This document shows, one piece after another, positions 26,441-34,969 of a DNA stretch of 64,000 nucleotides. The notes beneath the pieces were generated by a model. The model searched no databases. It saw only the letters and a program-made list of their open reading frames with translations, and was not told the origin of the DNA. The position numbers and the translations under genes are program-made. This DNA comes from CAYNNQ01 sp964398785 (GTDB taxonomy: Bacteria > Desulfobacterota > Desulfovibrionia > Desulfovibrionales > Desulfonatronovibrionaceae): assembly GCA_964398785.1 (NCBI GenBank), contig CAYNNQ010000006.1, positions 1 to 64,000 on the forward strand, given 5' to 3'. The first letter of the stretch is position 1; each line of letters opens with the position of its first letter.

Positions 26441-27997
26441 TCAATCCTTCAACCGAACTTTCTCCAGATGAAAACTATATTCTATGGGGTGCATTTCATA
26501 TCCTGACACACTCTTTCGCACGCCGGCAACATTTGTATAATAATTGAGATAAATCATGGGGACGTCCCGCAAAAGGACCTTTTGAATCCGGTCATAAACC
26601 TTTTTGCGTTTTTCTGTATCAAATGTGGTCCGTCCACGTTTAATCAACCTGTCCACTTCTTCATTTTGATAATGAAACGCTCCCCAACCGGGCTTAATAG
26701 TGTTCTCGGAAAAATAGTCCTTACCCAGATTATAATCGGGGTCAGGGACGAAAAGGAGACCCCGGCCGACAATAAACATGCCGAACTCCCCGGCATCGCG
26801 TCTTTTTTTGCACGCCCCCACCTGGAGGACCTCCAGATCCGTATCCATGCCCACTTTGGAGAGCTGATCCTGTATAACTTCCGCGGTCGGAGGCAGGGCG
26901 GCCCGTTCCGGATAAGTAATTATTCTAAACGAAAGGGGATTTCCATTTTTATCGCGAACTCCGTCCCCGTCGGTGTCCGTCCATCCGGCTTTGTCCAAAA
27001 GCTGACGCGCTTTATCAGGATCATATTCGAATCCCTCCAGCCTAGTATTAGCCCAAAAAATTTCCGGGGGAAAAAGCGTACTTGCCATTTCGCCTACGCC
27101 ATCCAGGACATACCGAACTAAATCCTCTCGGTTGACGGCATGGTTCACGGCCAAACGGACACGTTTGTCCCGGAAAGGCTCCCGATTCAGATTAAACGCT
27201 GCCATGCGGCAACGACCGATGGATTTGGTTTGAATCGCGATGTCGTCGTAATTAGCAAGTATACGAATACTGGCAGGCGGCAGTACCTGGGCGATATGCA
27301 GATCTCCGCTCTGCAGCATAGCCCGTCTGGTTATGGCCTCCGGTACCGCCTTGTAAATCACCTTGTCCACGTACGGGTTCGGCTCACCCCAATAATTATC
27401 GTTGGCCCGGGTGATAACTTTCTGGCGCAATTTACAGGATTCGAGTACGAAAGGACCGGTCCCCACCACCCGGACAATATCTCCCTGATCATTAAAAGAC
27501 GACTTGGCCAATGCCCCTGCTTCGCCCTTGGCCAGATAAGCCGGCAAAGGCGCAAAAGGCTCCTTCATATGAATAAGAACCTTATATTTACCGCGAGTCT
27601 CAATGGAATCGATGGGTACGGAGGCGAGCAAGCTCCCTTCCTTCTGCAAGCGGCGGAGATTTTCCACCATAATTTCGGCATTGAGCCGGGAACCGTCATG
27701 GAAACACACCCCTTCTCGTAAGGTGAAAGTCCAGGTCAATTTATCGGGAGAGACTTCCCACGAGTCAGCCAAGAGCGGTTTTAACTGCAGATTATTATCC
27801 ACTCCGACCATGGATTCCACTACCCCTAAACGTTGAAAGGCGTACCCGGATTTTTGCACGTCCATGGTCTTGGGGCCCCATGGAGAGCCTACCTTGAGCA
27901 CGTCTTCCCCCGCCCATGCAACAGTCTGGAAAACAAACGATAAAACCACAGCCCCTAACAGGCCAAACTTTGACAAACGTCTCCACCTTCCTCTCAT
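26441..27997 (-). CDS. ABC substrate-binding protein, family 5 (peptide/nickel type)
   Basis: The 518-residue precursor has a signal peptide (core LLGAVVLSFVFQTVAWA) and the family 5 signature region LAVNHAVNREDLVRYVLDG. LADSWEVSPDKLTWTFTLREGVCFHDG is diagnostic. The NikA-like block ARANDNYWGEPNP-type (here ITRANDNYWGEPNPYVDKV) suggests the nickel branch, which binds nickel as a complex with small organic ligands, but peptides or opine-like molecules are equally possible. A GCAGGAG site precedes the ATG. It heads the transporter operon and is divergent from two methyltransferases. Confidence 0.92.
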   Translation of the reverse strand: MRGRWRRLSKFGLLGAVVLSFVFQTVAWAGEDVLKVGSPWGPKTMDVQKSGYAFQRLGVVESMVGVDNNLQLKPLLADSWEVSPDKLTWTFTLREGVCFHDGSRLNAEIMVENLRRLQKEGSLLASVPIDSIETRGKYKVLIHMKEPFAPLPAYLAKGEAGALAKSSFNDQGDIVRVVGTGPFVLESCKLRQKVITRANDNYWGEPNPYVDKVIYKAVPEAITRRAMLQSGDLHIAQVLPPASIRILANYDDIAIQTKSIGRCRMAAFNLNREPFRDKRVRLAVNHAVNREDLVRYVLDGVGEMASTLFPPEIFWANTRLEGFEYDPDKARQLLDKAGWTDTDGDGVRDKNGNPLSFRIITYPERAALPPTAEVIQDQLSKVGMDTDLEVLQVGACKKRRDAGEFGMFIVGRGLLFVPDPDYNLGKDYFSENTIKPGWGAFHYQNEEVDRLIKRGRTTFDTEKRKKVYDRIQKVLLRDVPMIYLNYYTNVAGVRKSVSGYEMHPIEYSFHLEKVRLKD

Positions 27998-28106
27998 GTG
28001 TTACTCCTGCAATTTGTTTCGCTTTTTTATTGACTATTTTCATGAATAATAATAAATGTCAAATACTATATTCAAATTAGTAACACTAAACGCATGGATT
28101 CTACTT

Positions 28107-28922
28107 ATGCACAAAAACAAAAGCTGGATAAATCGATGGGAAAAAGAGGCGGGGAACATGAACGAAGTTAGCCCTGTCGCCTATTGGGACAACCGAGCCG
28201 AAGATTATGACGATTTTATCCAAACCTCGCGTTTTTCTTATGGAAAGAAGATCACGAGGCTACTGCGAAAGGAACAAGTCCTTTCCGGTCGGGATTTGGT
28301 TCTGGAAATAGCCGGAGGCGTTGGAGCGCTTACTCTGCCGCTGTGCCGGGAGACACGCGAGGTGGCATGCTTGGAACCGGCTCCGAACATGGCCGATTGT
28401 CTTCGAAAAAATCTCCGGACTAACCAAATAGAAAACTGCCGAGTTCTGCAGGTAACCGGCCAGGAATATATGCATCAACCTCCCCGCGGCGCATTTGACC
28501 TGGGGATTATATGTCACGCTTCTTGGCAATTCCCCGACCTGGAGGACCTGCTTGGTTTCTTCGACCTTAGCTGCCGCTCCTGGGGTTGCATAGCGGATAC
28601 AGCAAAAGCTCCCGAAAGTCCCCATACCGAATTTCGCAAAACCCTGGGCATAGAACATGTCGGATTTGACCGGATTTTAATCCTATACAACGCGCTCTGT
28701 GCCCTTGGCCGCAATCCGAATATTTCTTTTTTTAACTATACCATGCTCCGTTCCGTTGAGTCTGCGAAAAGCATGCTCAAACAAGTTGCTGAGAAATACA
28801 GGCAGATCGCCAAGGCCGACATGGAAAAAATAAATAGCCATGTAACGGCATATTCAACTGACGGGACCTACGCGGAACCGTCCACAATGGGAGTTATATG
28901 GTGGAAAACAAAGGGACGATGA
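28107..28922 (+). CDS. Class I SAM-dependent methyltransferase, first of a pair
   Basis: SAM-binding motif I is VLEIAGGVGALTLPL, with the acidic residue of motif II in VACLEPAPNMADCL. The start is uncertain. The ATG at 28107 was chosen because residues 3-30 (SWINRWEKEAGN then VAYWDNRAEDYDDF) align with the N-terminus of the second methyltransferase (EWIKEFKRRQEL then LGYWESRARDFSEM); 28158 has a better ribosome site (GGCGGGGAAC) but loses that region, and 28056 is also possible. It overlaps the next gene by ATGA and is divergent from the ABC transporter with about 110 bp between starts. The substrate is unknown. Confidence 0.82.
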   Translation: MHKNKSWINRWEKEAGNMNEVSPVAYWDNRAEDYDDFIQTSRFSYGKKITRLLRKEQVLSGRDLVLEIAGGVGALTLPLCRETREVACLEPAPNMADCLRKNLRTNQIENCRVLQVTGQEYMHQPPRGAFDLGIICHASWQFPDLEDLLGFFDLSCRSWGCIADTAKAPESPHTEFRKTLGIEHVGFDRILILYNALCALGRNPNISFFNYTMLRSVESAKSMLKQVAEKYRQIAKADMEKINSHVTAYSTDGTYAEPSTMGVIWWKTKGR

Positions 28923-29749
28923 TTATGGACGAGCAACAGGAATGGATAAAGGAATTCAAGAGGCGCCAAGAGCTTTACCAGGGGGAAACGGGTCTTGGTT
29001 ACTGGGAATCCCGTGCCCGGGACTTTTCGGAAATGCGCTCCTCCAGAAATTGGGAGTTCGGACGCCGCATCCTGGAAACACTGTACCGGGAACTGCCGAA
29101 AAAAGCCAAAGTTCTGGACATTGGTGCCGGGCCGGGGAGCCTTCTTGTGCCCTTCTTGGAAAAGCTGGGGGAATTTACTGCCGTGGAACCATCGGCAGCC
29201 ATGCTTTCGGAGTTAAAGAAAAATGCCTCGAAAGCAAAAATTTCCAATTTTTCTGTGCTGGTGCAAAACTGGGAAGATATCGATACCAGTGCCCTAGAGG
29301 CCTCGTTTGATCTGGTCATTATATCCATAACCCTCTGGATGTTTCGGGATCTGCCCGAACAGATAAAACGGATGGAAAAATGCTCCCGGGGGTTATGCAG
29401 CGTGGTAGCCTGCATAGACGACAACAGGGGAACTTCCGAAGATTCCCTGTGGGAAAAGATATTGGGAGATGTCCCCCGTCCGAGCTATTCCGAGTTCCCC
29501 TTCATTTTCAACCTATTGTATAAAATGGGACGATTTCCGGAAGTCCGTTTCATTGAGTACCAATCCGAGCGCTCACTAAACGCCAAAATACGGCAGCAGA
29601 AACTCTTTTACGCAAAATATATCCGAGTTACACCTCAAACAGAACAAATAATTGAAAACGAGGTCCGGAAACATTCTCACAACGGGATTGTTACGGAAAA
29701 CTATATTTCTGCTGTGGTTTGGTGGAAACGGAGGAACGGCGTAGGTTAA
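28919..29749 (+). CDS. Class I SAM-dependent methyltransferase, second of a pair
   Basis: The 276-residue protein has motif I VLDIGAGPGSLLVPF, motif II acidic residue in TAVEPSAAML and the motif IV region FDLVIISITLWMF. It is a paralogue of the preceding gene: both share the N-terminal W-I, the YW(D/E)(N/S)RA motif, and a C-terminal block ending in a VVWWK/VIWWK sequence. The start at 28919 overlaps the upstream stop (ATGA) and follows AAGGG. The pairing and the divergent NikA/DppA-type importer suggest methylation linked to an imported or metal-binding small molecule; this is inference. Confidence 0.85.
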   Translation: MIMDEQQEWIKEFKRRQELYQGETGLGYWESRARDFSEMRSSRNWEFGRRILETLYRELPKKAKVLDIGAGPGSLLVPFLEKLGEFTAVEPSAAMLSELKKNASKAKISNFSVLVQNWEDIDTSALEASFDLVIISITLWMFRDLPEQIKRMEKCSRGLCSVVACIDDNRGTSEDSLWEKILGDVPRPSYSEFPFIFNLLYKMGRFPEVRFIEYQSERSLNAKIRQQKLFYAKYIRVTPQTEQIIENEVRKHSHNGIVTENYISAVVWWKRRNGVG

Positions 29750-29870
29750 AAAAGTTACTTTTTGGCCGCAAGCGTCAATCAAATGCCCGATCGCGTTGAG
29801 GTCAGATCTCGGTGGGTTCTCCACAAAAGCAGATACCTGTTCGAATTTGATCTTATAAATGTATTTATTA

Positions 29871-30047
29871 TCAGGACCCGGCAATAACCTTTTGCGGACC
29901 TATTACCGTTTGTCCAGTCTTCGACAAAGCTCTTGTCCACAGGGGCATCCTTATGACTTGTATACGATCGGGAAACTCCTTTGCCCCGACAATAGTCCCC
30001 ACCCGCAAGTCAACTTTTTCAAAATCCGTCCATGCAATATGCTCCAT
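29871..30047 (-). pseudogene. Truncated CsaA-type tRNA-binding-domain gene
   Basis: MEHIAWTDFEKVDLRVGTIV followed by GAKEFPDR matches the N-terminus of CsaA/EMAP-II-type tRNA-binding chaperones, with a good CAGGAG ribosome site before the ATG at 30047. After residue ~28 the similarity stops and the frame ends at 58 residues, against about 110 in the family. I read this as a decayed gene, although a short expressed protein cannot be excluded. Confidence 0.55.
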
Positions 30048-30132
30048 GCAATACTCCTGATATTTTAATGAACTGGCTCGTCTCAAGAATCTGTGCAAAG
30101 CTTTTTATATTTTTGCTAAGTCAAGATACTGG

Positions 30133-30168
30133 ATTACCCGTTCCTGCCCCCGAGCAGGAACGGGTAAT
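30133..30168. repeat. 15-bp perfect palindrome
   Basis: ATTACCCGTTCCTGC and GCAGGAACGGGTAAT form a perfect 15-bp stem around CCCCGA. No T-run follows on either strand, so it looks more like a REP-type palindrome than a terminator. The gap 29750-30621 otherwise holds the csaA remnant, a second hairpin and a repeat-2 copy. Confidence 0.75.
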
Positions 30169-30232
30169 GACGAATGGTGGATAGCCCGTATTTCGAGGGC
30201 TGAACCAAGTTGTCGGAATCTCCACCCCGGTC

Positions 30233-30274
30233 ATACCTGTCCCGGATCGGCGTCCGGGATGACGGATCAGGTAT
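30233..30274. repeat. Nested inverted repeat, REP-like
   Basis: ATACCTG/CAGGTAT (outer, 7 bp) encloses TCCCGGA-TCGGCG-TCCGGGA (inner, 7-bp stem). Such nested GC-rich palindromes are typical of intergenic REP sequences. Confidence 0.6.
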
Positions 30275-30437
30275 CCAGGAAACGACAATAATTGGTCAAC
30301 TCAAGACATTTCATTAAAAGCTTTTAAATTCAGTTTGTTCATCATCTTTTGCGGTATTTTGACTGCAAAATTTTGCCCAGATTCTTGAGACGAACCAAAA
30401 TTCCTTATCACATAGGTCGTTCAAAAATCCCAAGGGC

Positions 30438-30534
30438 TGGGCGCAAAAAAATTCATGAACGTAGAGTACTTACCCATACAGAAGTTTGAATTTCTTGCAG
30501 CCTTGCCTCCATTAAGAGATTTAAGGACGGCCGG
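30438..30534 (+). repeat. Dispersed repeat family 2, copy 1
   Basis: The segment GTAGAGTACTT-CCATACA-GTTTGAA...TTGCAGCCTTGCCTCC...ATTTAAGGACGGCCGG is shared with 36921-37021 and, in part, with 32420-32484. This copy lies just downstream of the sugar ABC operon. Confidence 0.65.
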
Positions 30535-30621
30535 ATAAGGGCATCTCATTGCATATACGACAAATCAATTCAATATTGCCAGCCTGATGAATTCAAGCCG
30601 CCACCGATCCGTGCTCGAATT

Positions 30622-31437
30622 TTACTTGACCCCGGCATGCAGAAAGCTTTGCATGAACTGGCGCTGAAAAAGCAGAAAAGCCACCAAGAGCGGGGCCACG
30701 GCCAAAAGCGTTCCGGCGGAAAGCACCGACCAATCAACACCCGACTCGGGCGCGCCGAATATGGCCAATCCCACGGTCAGCGGGCGGGTCTCCACAGAAT
30801 TTGTCACCACGAGGGGCCACAAAAAATTATTCCAATGGTAGGAAACGGAAACCAAGCAATAAGCCAAATAAGTCGGCCTGGCCACCGGCACGTATACGCG
30901 CCACAAGACGCCCCATAGGCCGCAACCTTCTACCCGAGCGGCATCCTCCAACTCCCGGGGAACAGTCTTGAAGCTCTGACGCAGAAGAAATATGCCGAAC
31001 GCCGAAGCCATATACGGAAGTCCCATGCCGAGGATAGTATCTACAAGATGTAACTCGGCCAGGGTATTGTAATTTTCGACGATCAACACTTCCGGGACCA
31101 CCATGAGCTGGAGCAGAACCACATAGAACATGGCCTCCCGCCCCGGGAACTCGAAACGGGCAAATGCATAGGCGGCCAATGTGCATAGGACAAGCTGGGC
31201 GGACAGAATCATAGTCACCAAAACAAATGTATTCAGGAAATAGCGGGCAAAAGGGGCCTGATCCCAGGCCAGAACAAAATTTTCCAGACTGAGCGGGGCA
31301 AGCAAGCTGAAATTGACGGCAAACTCCGGGGGATGAAACGCGGCCCAAAACGCATATAAAAGTGGGGCGATCCACAAAACGGCCAACAGCCATGCCCCGA
31401 CACCATCCAAGAGGTGTATAGTCTGTATTTTTTTCAT
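30622..31437 (-). CDS. Carbohydrate ABC permease (UgpE/MalG-like)
   Basis: The 271-residue protein has six membrane segments and the MalG-type EAA loop ELEDAARVEGCGLWGVLWRVYVPVARP, the contact site for the ATPase. It starts by ATGA overlap with the partner permease, with GGAGGA upstream. It is the last gene of the operon and completes a Ugp-like importer with the ATPase and binding protein upstream. Confidence 0.93.
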   Translation of the reverse strand: MKKIQTIHLLDGVGAWLLAVLWIAPLLYAFWAAFHPPEFAVNFSLLAPLSLENFVLAWDQAPFARYFLNTFVLVTMILSAQLVLCTLAAYAFARFEFPGREAMFYVVLLQLMVVPEVLIVENYNTLAELHLVDTILGMGLPYMASAFGIFLLRQSFKTVPRELEDAARVEGCGLWGVLWRVYVPVARPTYLAYCLVSVSYHWNNFLWPLVVTNSVETRPLTVGLAIFGAPESGVDWSVLSAGTLLAVAPLLVAFLLFQRQFMQSFLHAGVK

Positions 31438-32312
31438 TTGTAATGAATCCTCCTGTCCAACAGTCCGAATAACAGAACAGCAATGGCCGCCAGTAGAAGA
31501 AGCATAACCACGGTAAGAGTGGCGGCGTAGTTAGTATCAAAAAAGGAAAAAGCGTTTTCATATATGTAATAAAGCAGAAGATTGGAGGCGTTGTCCGGCC
31601 CGCCCTTGGTCAGGATAAAAATATGGTCCACCAGCTTGAAAGCGTTGAGTACCGAATTGATGAGGACGAAAAGCGTGGTGGGCATAAGAAGGGGAAAAAG
31701 GACCCGACGAAAATACGTCCACCGGCTGGTACCTTCCAGCAAGGCAGCCTCGCGTAGTTCCGGACTCATATTCTGCAGGGCGGCCAGGTAAAAAATCATG
31801 AAAAATCCGGCTTCTTTCCACACTGTGGGTGCCATCAGGCACCAGAGAACCGTGGACGGATCCCCGAGCCAATTATGGCCAGTCCATCCAAGGGAAGTAA
31901 GTATCTGATCCAGCAGCCCTATTTCCGGGGTATAAAAAAACAGCCAGATATTGGCTACGGCAATCATGGGTAAAATCGTGGGCGTAAAATAAGCCAGCCT
32001 GAGAAATCCTTTTCCCGGCAGCCTTTCATTTGCCCACAGGGCCATGGACAGGGCCAGGGCTATGGACAAGGGCACAGTGCCAAAGACAAAGATTAGGGTA
32101 TTGCCCATCACCTCCATGAACACCGGATCCCGCAGGAGCCTCTCGTAGTTTCCCAGCCCGGCAAAACTCGAGGGATTAATGCTTGTCCCTGTGGTAAACA
32201 GGGAATGATAAATGGTGATCAGGGTCGGCCAATGGGTAAAAACGGCCATCAACGACATGGCCGGCAAAAGCAAAAGCCAGCCGTAAACAGCCATCATGCG
32301 GCGTGAAGTCAT
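31434..32312 (-). CDS. Carbohydrate ABC permease (UgpA/MalF-like)
   Basis: A six-helix inner-membrane permease of 292 residues. The EAA loop reads ELREAALLEGTSRWTYFRRVLFPLLMP and the C-terminal helix is followed by the short basic end RRIHYK. AAGGACTG precedes the ATG. It lies about 210 bp after the binding-protein gene, a spacer that holds a hairpin and a decayed repeat. Confidence 0.93.
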   Translation of the reverse strand: MTSRRMMAVYGWLLLLPAMSLMAVFTHWPTLITIYHSLFTTGTSINPSSFAGLGNYERLLRDPVFMEVMGNTLIFVFGTVPLSIALALSMALWANERLPGKGFLRLAYFTPTILPMIAVANIWLFFYTPEIGLLDQILTSLGWTGHNWLGDPSTVLWCLMAPTVWKEAGFFMIFYLAALQNMSPELREAALLEGTSRWTYFRRVLFPLLMPTTLFVLINSVLNAFKLVDHIFILTKGGPDNASNLLLYYIYENAFSFFDTNYAATLTVVMLLLLAAIAVLLFGLLDRRIHYK

Positions 32313-32419
32313 GACAGTCCTTTTGGGGTTAACTGACTGTTGAAAAATTCCTTGCTACTCAGTTCGCCTTGGGATCCCCAGGGCAATACGCAGTAAAGGT
32401 TCAAGGTCGGGATGTTCTT

Positions 32420-32484
32420 GTTTGCACGCAACAATTTGAACTTATTACTACTTTGCCTCCATCAGGAAATTTGAAGACGGCCTG
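32420..32484 (+). repeat. Dispersed repeat family 2, copy 2 (partial)
   Basis: TTTGAACTTATT...CTTTGCCTCCATCAGGAAATTTGAAGACGGCC matches the distal half of copies at 30438 and 36921. It sits inside the ABC operon between binding protein and permease. Confidence 0.55.
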
Positions 32485-32490
32485 TCAAGG

Positions 32491-32514
32491 CCCCGGAAGG
32501 TCGGTCTTCCGGGG
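32491..32514 (-). promoter_or_regulatory. Intra-operon hairpin after the binding-protein gene
   Basis: CCCCGGAAG-GTCGGT-CTTCCGGGG is a perfect 9-bp stem that begins 10 bases past the binding-protein stop on the minus strand. It lacks a T-run. Hairpins in this place commonly protect the upstream binding-protein message and lower permease expression. Confidence 0.6.
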
Positions 32515-32524
32515 CGGATTAAGT

Positions 32525-33787
32525 TTAGCGGTAAGGACGAAGCAGTTGTTCGGCCCGCTTTTGGGCTTTGCTCAATGCTTCCTCGGGGGTTTCTTCACCG
32601 GTGAGTGCGGACTGAATCGCATCATCAAGGAGTTTGCGGACGCGCCCGGTCTGAAACGTGGAGAACTCAGCGGTCGCGTACTTCAACTGATCCCGGGCAA
32701 CCGCGGCCGGAGGAAACCCGGCCACATATTCCTTCAGGGCCTTGGTCTTGTAAGCTGCCGGGGATATGCCTATGTAGCCGGTTTCAATGGACCATTGAGC
32801 CGAGCGCTCAGGGCTGGTCATGAACTTGATCAGCCGCAGGGCCGCCTTGCGTTCTTCCTTGGTTGTCTTCTTGAATATATAAAAGTTGCCGCCGCCGGTC
32901 GGAGTGCCGCGTTGAATTTTCTTGGGCAGCATGGCCACGCCGAAATCGAAATCGGCCTTGTTCTTCACAGGGGCAAGATTGCCCGTCGAGTGCCACATGA
33001 TCGCGGTTTTTTCTTCCAGAAAATTCTTACGCAAAGTCCCCCATTCTATGGTACCGGAGGGCATGGCTCCATACTTTCCGGAAAGGTCGCGCCAGTACTC
33101 CAGGGCCTCGACTACACGGGGGTTGTCGAAATATGTCTTTTTGCCGTTACCGCCCATCAGCACCTCACCGTTTTGGTAGCAAAGCGCCTGAAACATCCAG
33201 TACGGATATCCCGTGGAAGGAATCATTACTCCCCAACGGTTTCCATCGGTCAGCTTCCTGCCCATTTCAGCCATTTCCTTCCAGGTCTTGGGTGGTTTCT
33301 CCGGATCCAGTCCCGCCCTGCGGAAGGCATCCTTGTTATAGTACATGACAATGGTCGAGCGCTGAAAAGGTATGCCCCAGGTTTTACCAAGGGTCTTCCC
33401 GTTTTCCATAAGCGCGGGGTAAAAGGAATCAAGCCAGTCCCGGTCTTTCTCGTTTATAACTTCCTCAAAGGGCACTATGGCGTCCTGCTCGATCAGGTCG
33501 TAAACATCAATGGAAAACATGACCGAAAGTTGAGCCGGCTTACCCGACTTTAGAGCGGCCAGGGCTTTGATGCGGGCATCATTGTAGTTGCCGGCGTAAA
33601 TCGCCTCTACGTCGATATCAGGATTTTGCCTCTCAAAATCAGCCACCATGGAGTCCACGATCTTTGTAAGTGGTCCGCCGACCGCGACAGGATAGTACAT
33701 GGTAAGAGTGGTTTGGGCCTGAGCCCCGGCCACGCAGAAAAAAACCAGCACTCCGGCTAAAAAGAGCGCTTTAAATTTGCCAAACAT
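32525..33787 (-). CDS. Carbohydrate ABC substrate-binding protein (UgpB-like)
   Basis: The 420-residue precursor has a signal peptide ending AGAQAQ and a family 1 extracellular binding fold. MYYPVAVGGPLTKIVDSMV, IPFQRSTIVMYYNKDAF and GTPTGGGNFYIFKKT resemble UgpB, the sn-glycerol-3-phosphate binder, more than maltose binders. An AGGAGG site precedes the ATG. The ligand is not certain; together with the HAD phosphatase and SorC regulator it fits a phosphorylated polyol or sugar. Confidence 0.9.
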   Translation of the reverse strand: MFGKFKALFLAGVLVFFCVAGAQAQTTLTMYYPVAVGGPLTKIVDSMVADFERQNPDIDVEAIYAGNYNDARIKALAALKSGKPAQLSVMFSIDVYDLIEQDAIVPFEEVINEKDRDWLDSFYPALMENGKTLGKTWGIPFQRSTIVMYYNKDAFRRAGLDPEKPPKTWKEMAEMGRKLTDGNRWGVMIPSTGYPYWMFQALCYQNGEVLMGGNGKKTYFDNPRVVEALEYWRDLSGKYGAMPSGTIEWGTLRKNFLEEKTAIMWHSTGNLAPVKNKADFDFGVAMLPKKIQRGTPTGGGNFYIFKKTTKEERKAALRLIKFMTSPERSAQWSIETGYIGISPAAYKTKALKEYVAGFPPAAVARDQLKYATAEFSTFQTGRVRKLLDDAIQSALTGEETPEEALSKAQKRAEQLLRPYR

Positions 33788-33880
33788 TTTGCTATCCTCC
33801 TATTTATAAGTGTTGTCCCGCGGTCTTTTTAACTCCCAATTACCGGACCGCGGATAACATGTGGCTTCGTGCCACCTATT

Positions 33881-34954
33881 CTAGAGCAGGGCCGCCAACC
33901 GGCCCTGCCTATTCCCCGCGGTATCGAAAAGAAGAATGTCCTCCGCCCCCCAGGTGAGCATGCGCGACTCCCCAGGGCTCAAGTCCATCCTTCCCGGCAC
34001 CCTGACCATAATCTCGCCGATTTCATCCGTTCCCCAGGCAGCCGGGAAAACACCGACCATGGTATCCGCGCCGTGATAATCAGTGGAGGAAACCTTCACC
34101 GGAAGTCCATGGCCGGACTGCATCAGGCGCAGATTCTCTGGACGCACGCCCAAACGGTAGCCGTTTTCGGCTTTTACGGGTATCAGCTCCCTTATTGAGG
34201 AATCAGCACTGTTCAAAGCTGCAAAAGGGATAAAATTCATCGGCGGCGCCCCTATAAACTTGGCCACAAATGAAGTGGCCGGATCCCGATAAACTTCCTC
34301 CGGTTTCCCCAGTTGTTCCACCCGGCCGTTATTCAGCACAAGGACCTTGTCGGCCATGCTCATGGCTTCCGTCTGATCATGAGTTACATAGACAACACTC
34401 AGCCTCAGGCGCCGCTGCAAAGAACGGATTTCCACCCGCATTTCGTGGCGAAGTTTGGCATCCAGATTGGAAAGTGGCTCATCCATAAGACAAACAGGAT
34501 GCTTGGCAATAACCGCCCGGGCCAGGGCAACACGCTGGCGCTGCCCCCCGGAAAGCTGGGCCGGCTTCTTGTCCAGGACCCCGGACAATCCGACCATATC
34601 CGCCACTTGCTCAAGACGCTGCTTTCTTTCGGCGCGGGCTCTTTTTCTCACCTTCAGCCCGAAAACAATGTTTTCGGCCACACTCAGATGGGGGAACTGG
34701 GCGTAAGATTGAAAAACCATGGATATCCCGCGCTTTGAAGGATCAACTCCGCAGACGTTTTCGCCGTTCATGCGGATTTGCCCATTGTCGGGCTCCTCCA
34801 GACCGGCTATCATGCGCAAAATCGTGGATTTACCGCATCCGGACGGCCCCAGGATCACCAAAAATTCTCCCTGATCCACCCCAAAGGAGACCTTGTCTAC
34901 CACGGCACCTTGACCAAAGCACTTGGTCAGTTCACGTACCTCTATTCCGCTCAT
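33881..34954 (-). CDS. Carbohydrate ABC transporter ATPase (UgpC/MalK-like)
   Basis: The protein joins a nucleotide-binding domain (P-loop GPSGCGKST, Q-loop VFQSYAQFPH, signature LSGGQRQR, Walker B VCLMDEPLSNLD, H-loop VTHD) to a C-terminal TOBE/OB domain with the block GVRPENLRL. The motif IGAPPMNFIPF at the junction is common to UgpC/MalK-type ATPases. The ATG at 34954 lies 8 bases after GGAGG; a GTG nine bases upstream touches the ribosome site and is rejected. Confidence 0.94.
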   Translation of the reverse strand: MSGIEVRELTKCFGQGAVVDKVSFGVDQGEFLVILGPSGCGKSTILRMIAGLEEPDNGQIRMNGENVCGVDPSKRGISMVFQSYAQFPHLSVAENIVFGLKVRKRARAERKQRLEQVADMVGLSGVLDKKPAQLSGGQRQRVALARAVIAKHPVCLMDEPLSNLDAKLRHEMRVEIRSLQRRLRLSVVYVTHDQTEAMSMADKVLVLNNGRVEQLGKPEEVYRDPATSFVAKFIGAPPMNFIPFAALNSADSSIRELIPVKAENGYRLGVRPENLRLMQSGHGLPVKVSSTDYHGADTMVGVFPAAWGTDEIGEIMVRVPGRMDLSPGESRMLTWGAEDILLFDTAGNRQGRLAALL

Positions 34955-34969
34955 GTTCACCACCTCCGA

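Noticed and set aside
32369..33553. A 394-codon plus-strand frame opposite the UgpB-like gene
   Set aside because: It is a shadow of the binding protein and has no family features or ribosome site.
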